Below are positions 39,609-42,091 of a DNA stretch of 42,091 bases, piece by piece (the first letter of the stretch is position 1; each line of letters opens with the position of its first letter). A program made the translations under genes and the position numbers. The DNA comes from Methanobacteriota archaeon (GTDB lineage: Archaea; Thermoplasmatota; Poseidoniia; Poseidoniales; Thalassarchaeaceae): positions 1 through 42,091 of the forward strand of contig NZWD01000005.1 in assembly GCA_002698225.1 (NCBI GenBank), in the 5' to 3' direction. The notes below the pieces were generated by a model. It saw only the letters and a list, made by a program, of their open reading frames with translations. It did not search any database and had not been told where the DNA came from.

Positions 39609-42091
39609 TCACGATTGGGGATGATCGGGGTCTGGTACCCACTCTTGATTATCAGGATCCCAAAGCCAGCCGGGGTGGTCGTCATGCTTCTGTAACCTAG
39701 ATTCAGATTGTATCTCCGTATCATCTCCGGTAATCTCAGCTTCTTTCGCCCAAGCATAGGGGTCTTCTTCGGACTCATCAGCATCTTCGTGGGCCTCTGC
39801 GGTTCCCTCCAGCATCTCGTCCTCATCTACTTCGAATTCGACGAAGAAGTACACCAACCCTCCTAGCACTGTTAGCGCTACTATAGCAATCATGATAATC
39901 GATCCGAACCCCATTCCACTGTCTCCGAATCCGGAGACGGTTATCTTGGAGCCTTCGAACTGATCTCCTCCATACTTGAATACAGGCGTGGCACTACCCT
40001 CAATCCTAGACGCAGGTACGCCTAGAGACCAGGTGGAGTCGGAATTGACCACTGTGTTGTTCACGGTGTTGCCACCAATTGTGACAGTGACCGTCTTGCC
40101 AGGTAGGCCTATTCCCGTAAAGACTGCGATTCCATCCTCGGATACGGTGGAATCCTCAGGTGGAGATATAGTGAATAGGATTCCTTCCACGGTCATGGTC
40201 ACGGGGTTGGAGTTAATCTTGGAACCGAAAGTGTCGGTAGCCACGAAGACAACATCCTCCAGAGTCCATGTTGACATGTCTGTGTCGTAGAAGAACATCG
40301 TCACGGGATTGTAAACAGCCATACCTTCCGATCCAACATTAACTACTATGCTGTGGTGGTCGTCGGTGTCTGAGTTCTCGTTGTCATAGACGGATAGGAT
40401 TAGTTCCTGGCCTGGATCGACATCATCGAAGAACTGTAGTAGGTCAATCTCGGCTTTGGTGCACCTATCTTGGGACTGGGAGTTTATCTCGCAGTAGAGG
40501 ATGATTTCGTCATCCCAGTCTGAGGAGTCGAATGTCGGCTGAGAGTTGCCCGCATCAGGAGGGTTGTCAGCCACTATCGTGACCTCGGTCCAGTCACTGT
40601 AATCGTAGCCGTCATACGACCTGAATCTGACTAGGTACTGCCTGTCATGAATTAGAATTGTGGAGTCCCATACTAGGTCCCAAGCCCCATTTGGGGCGAT
40701 GTCGGATATCGAACCGGACTTGACTAGTAGGAAATTGTTGAACACATCCTTGATTTCGAAATCGACTCTGGATACTGTGCCGTCATTATCCCTTGCTACT
40801 CCTTCAAATGTAGTCTCGGTGGAGACTGAAACTCTCTCTCCATCGTAGGGAGAAATCAGACTGATGAAGGGCTCGCTGTTTGAGTTGTCAATTGTCAGAG
40901 TCAATTCTGCAGGTGTGCACTCGTCAATGAAGCCCTTGCAGAAGTCGCTATCGGAGGCCCAGATAGTGAATGAGTAGGTGGCAATCTCTCTTGGCAGACC
41001 ACTAAAGTCCCAAGTCCACGACCAATCGGCTCCTCCCTCAGCAGGAGTAGTCACATCGAAGTTAGGCCCCTGGATGTGGAAGTAGATATCTTCGAGGTCC
41101 TTGCTGCAGTCAACTGGGCATCCGTAGTGGTCGAATGCGGTACCCTCGAAGGTGACGCTTCCCTCGGAATGGGTCGAGAATGAGCTTGGAGAAGTCACGG
41201 ATATAGTAGGGGCTTGGACATTGAGCTTGGCTGACCTGTAGATGATTGGACTGTAGTCGATACCGTCGAATGCTCTAATCTCAAAGACATAATCCCCTTC
41301 CTCTCTGTTGCTCATGTCTATCTCGTAGTACCAAGAACTGAATGGCCGGTTGGTCTTGGTCACCTGCCCCTCGGACATACCACTGGTGTCGACTGCAAGG
41401 CCTGCACTCGACCATTGGTTGGTGAATGGGTCCTTGACTTGGACCTCATGGACATATCCTCCTTGATCCCACTGAGCCAACTCATCTGATCCGTAGACTC
41501 CTGCTAGATTCCCATCATGAGCGCTACCTGTCAGATTGACACGCTTTCGGAATGAATGGCCATCCAATTGGGTTACAAATACTGTAGGTGCTTGATTGAC
41601 CAGATTGATGGTGTCCTGTAAGGTCGTGTCGGTCAGGGTGAAGTTGCCTCTATCATAACCGAAACCGAAACGATATGCAGTGTAGTAATAGCGAGATAGT
41701 TCTCTGGTTCCTGCTAGGTAATCGCAATCCTCGTCATCAGTATCTATTGTGAGATCGCCGTCATTGTCAATCCCGTCGTTACATGAATCCTCATATGGGT
41801 CATCAGCGAAACCGTCGGGGTTGTCTCCTCCTCCTAACCCTCTGATATCTAGATGAAAGTCGGAAGGAAGTGCGAACCAAGGAGTATAACCGTCAGACTG
41901 AGTGTAAAGGGAATACAGGTCGTTGCCCAATGCGTCCTCGATAAGCACATTCGTGTTTTCGACTCTTTCTCCGTTGACTAGAGTCTGGAAACGGACCATC
42001 TCTGCCCTTCTCACTTGGACCGCGTAAGGAGTGGGTTGTGTCTCGATGTGAATTTTGGTGCGGTCTAGGTTTGAGAGATTGGCAAATGTGA
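39609..42091 (-). CDS. Ig-like surface protein with membrane anchor and aromatic cytoplasmic tail (5' part outside the window)
   Basis: The frame is open from the right edge (at least 826 codons visible); the start lies outside the window. The GTG at 42014 is internal, since in-frame sequence continues past it without a stop to 42091. The visible part begins with beta-sandwich sequence, then a C-DGIDNDGD-x-DxDDxDC metal-binding loop of the MopE type. About five Ig-like modules follow (ISVTSPSSFSTHSEGSVTFEG, SLISPYDGERVSVSTETTFEG). A membrane span (SIIMIAIVALTVLGGLVYFF) leads to a highly acidic cytoplasmic tail ending HPGWLWDPDNQEWVPDPD. This fits an anchored cell-surface adhesin or binding protein. 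Its function is otherwise unknown. The tail's aromatic module resembles in style the tail of the protease at 3456-8228. Confidence 0.85.
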   Translation of the reverse strand, partial: TFANLSNLDRTKIHIETQPTPYAVQVRRAEMVRFQTLVNGERVENTNVLIEDALGNDLYSLYTQSDGYTPWFALPSDFHLDIRGLGGGDNPDGFADDPYEDSCNDGIDNDGDLTIDTDDEDCDYLAGTRELSRYYYTAYRFGFGYDRGNFTLTDTTLQDTINLVNQAPTVFVTQLDGHSFRKRVNLTGSAHDGNLAGVYGSDELAQWDQGGYVHEVQVKDPFTNQWSSAGLAVDTSGMSEGQVTKTNRPFSSWYYEIDMSNREEGDYVFEIRAFDGIDYSPIIYRSAKLNVQAPTISVTSPSSFSTHSEGSVTFEGTAFDHYGCPVDCSKDLEDIYFHIQGPNFDVTTPAEGGADWSWTWDFSGLPREIATYSFTIWASDSDFCKGFIDECTPAELTLTIDNSNSEPFISLISPYDGERVSVSTETTFEGVARDNDGTVSRVDFEIKDVFNNFLLVKSGSISDIAPNGAWDLVWDSTILIHDRQYLVRFRSYDGYDYSDWTEVTIVADNPPDAGNSQPTFDSSDWDDEIILYCEINSQSQDRCTKAEIDLLQFFDDVDPGQELILSVYDNENSDTDDHHSIVVNVGSEGMAVYNPVTMFFYDTDMSTWTLEDVVFVATDTFGSKINSNPVTMTVEGILFTISPPEDSTVSEDGIAVFTGIGLPGKTVTVTIGGNTVNNTVVNSDSTWSLGVPASRIEGSATPVFKYGGDQFEGSKITVSGFGDSGMGFGSIIMIAIVALTVLGGLVYFFVEFEVDEDEMLEGTAEAHEDADESEEDPYAWAKEAEITGDDTEIQSESRLQKHDDHPGWLWDPDNQEWVPDPDHPQS

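Overview
The window reads as part of a marine Thermoplasmatota genome, most likely Marine Group II (Candidatus Poseidoniales). This is an inference from gene content, not a database match. Archaeal markers are type II glyceraldehyde-3-phosphate dehydrogenase, archaeal PheT and GluRS, RNase P protein Rpp21, uS15 with the archaeal N-terminal extension, archaeosine synthase ArcS and a UPF0201 protein. The Marine Group II leaning comes from the many very large Asp-rich secreted proteins with one C-terminal membrane anchor, and from a 23S rRNA gene with no 16S gene upstream of it. No insertion sequences, CRISPR arrays, phage genes or tRNAs were seen. Coding density is high and many neighbouring genes overlap by a few bases.

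Layout, left to right. (1) 1-130 is the 5' end of a 23S rRNA gene on the minus strand, leaving the window on the left. Its leader of about 200 nt is packed with inverted repeats. (2) 351-8228, minus strand: a zinc-ribbon protein with four FGL-type motifs, an ArsB/NhaD-type ion transporter, then a tightly overlapped set read as surface subtilisin, adenylate kinase, RNase P Rpp21, YhbY/CRM protein. (3) 8298-9332, minus: GAPDH. (4) 9497-12797, plus: a GXGXG beta-helix/glutamate-synthase-like fusion and pheT, with a small minus-strand gene behind. (5) 13072-20514, plus: a secreted SGNH-type protein, rnhB, gltX and a membrane/zinc-ribbon protein. (6) 20498-23714, minus: arcS, rps15 and a RecJ/Cdc45-like protein without catalytic residues. 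(7) 23775-25925, plus: another anchored surface protein. (8) 25922-27859, minus: a membrane zinc-ribbon protein and dnaJ. (9) 27918-30321: UPF0201 protein, a pyroglutamyl-peptidase/Nudix fusion, a small membrane protein and an acidic protein. (10) 30328-42091: a giant protein with Asp-rich calcium-type repeats and a probable beta-propeller, a metallo-beta-lactamase hydrolase, a STAND ATPase with TPRs, and an Ig-like anchored surface protein that leaves the window on the right.

Two themes run through it. One is information processing: 23S rRNA, Rpp21, YhbY, pheT, gltX, arcS, uS15, RNase HII and a RecJ/Cdc45-like protein. The other is a set of six large exported proteins (protease, SGNH hydrolase, Ig-like and calcium-repeat proteins). 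Five of these have a membrane anchor with a cytoplasmic tail or domain, suggesting that polymer capture or degradation outside the cell may be coupled to something inside. The most unusual items are the PFGL-repeat protein, the permuted and cofactor-stripped glutamate-synthase-like fusion with alternative leader hairpins, the peptidase/Nudix fusion, the probably inactive RecJ homologue beside uS15, and the STAND-TPR ATPase.
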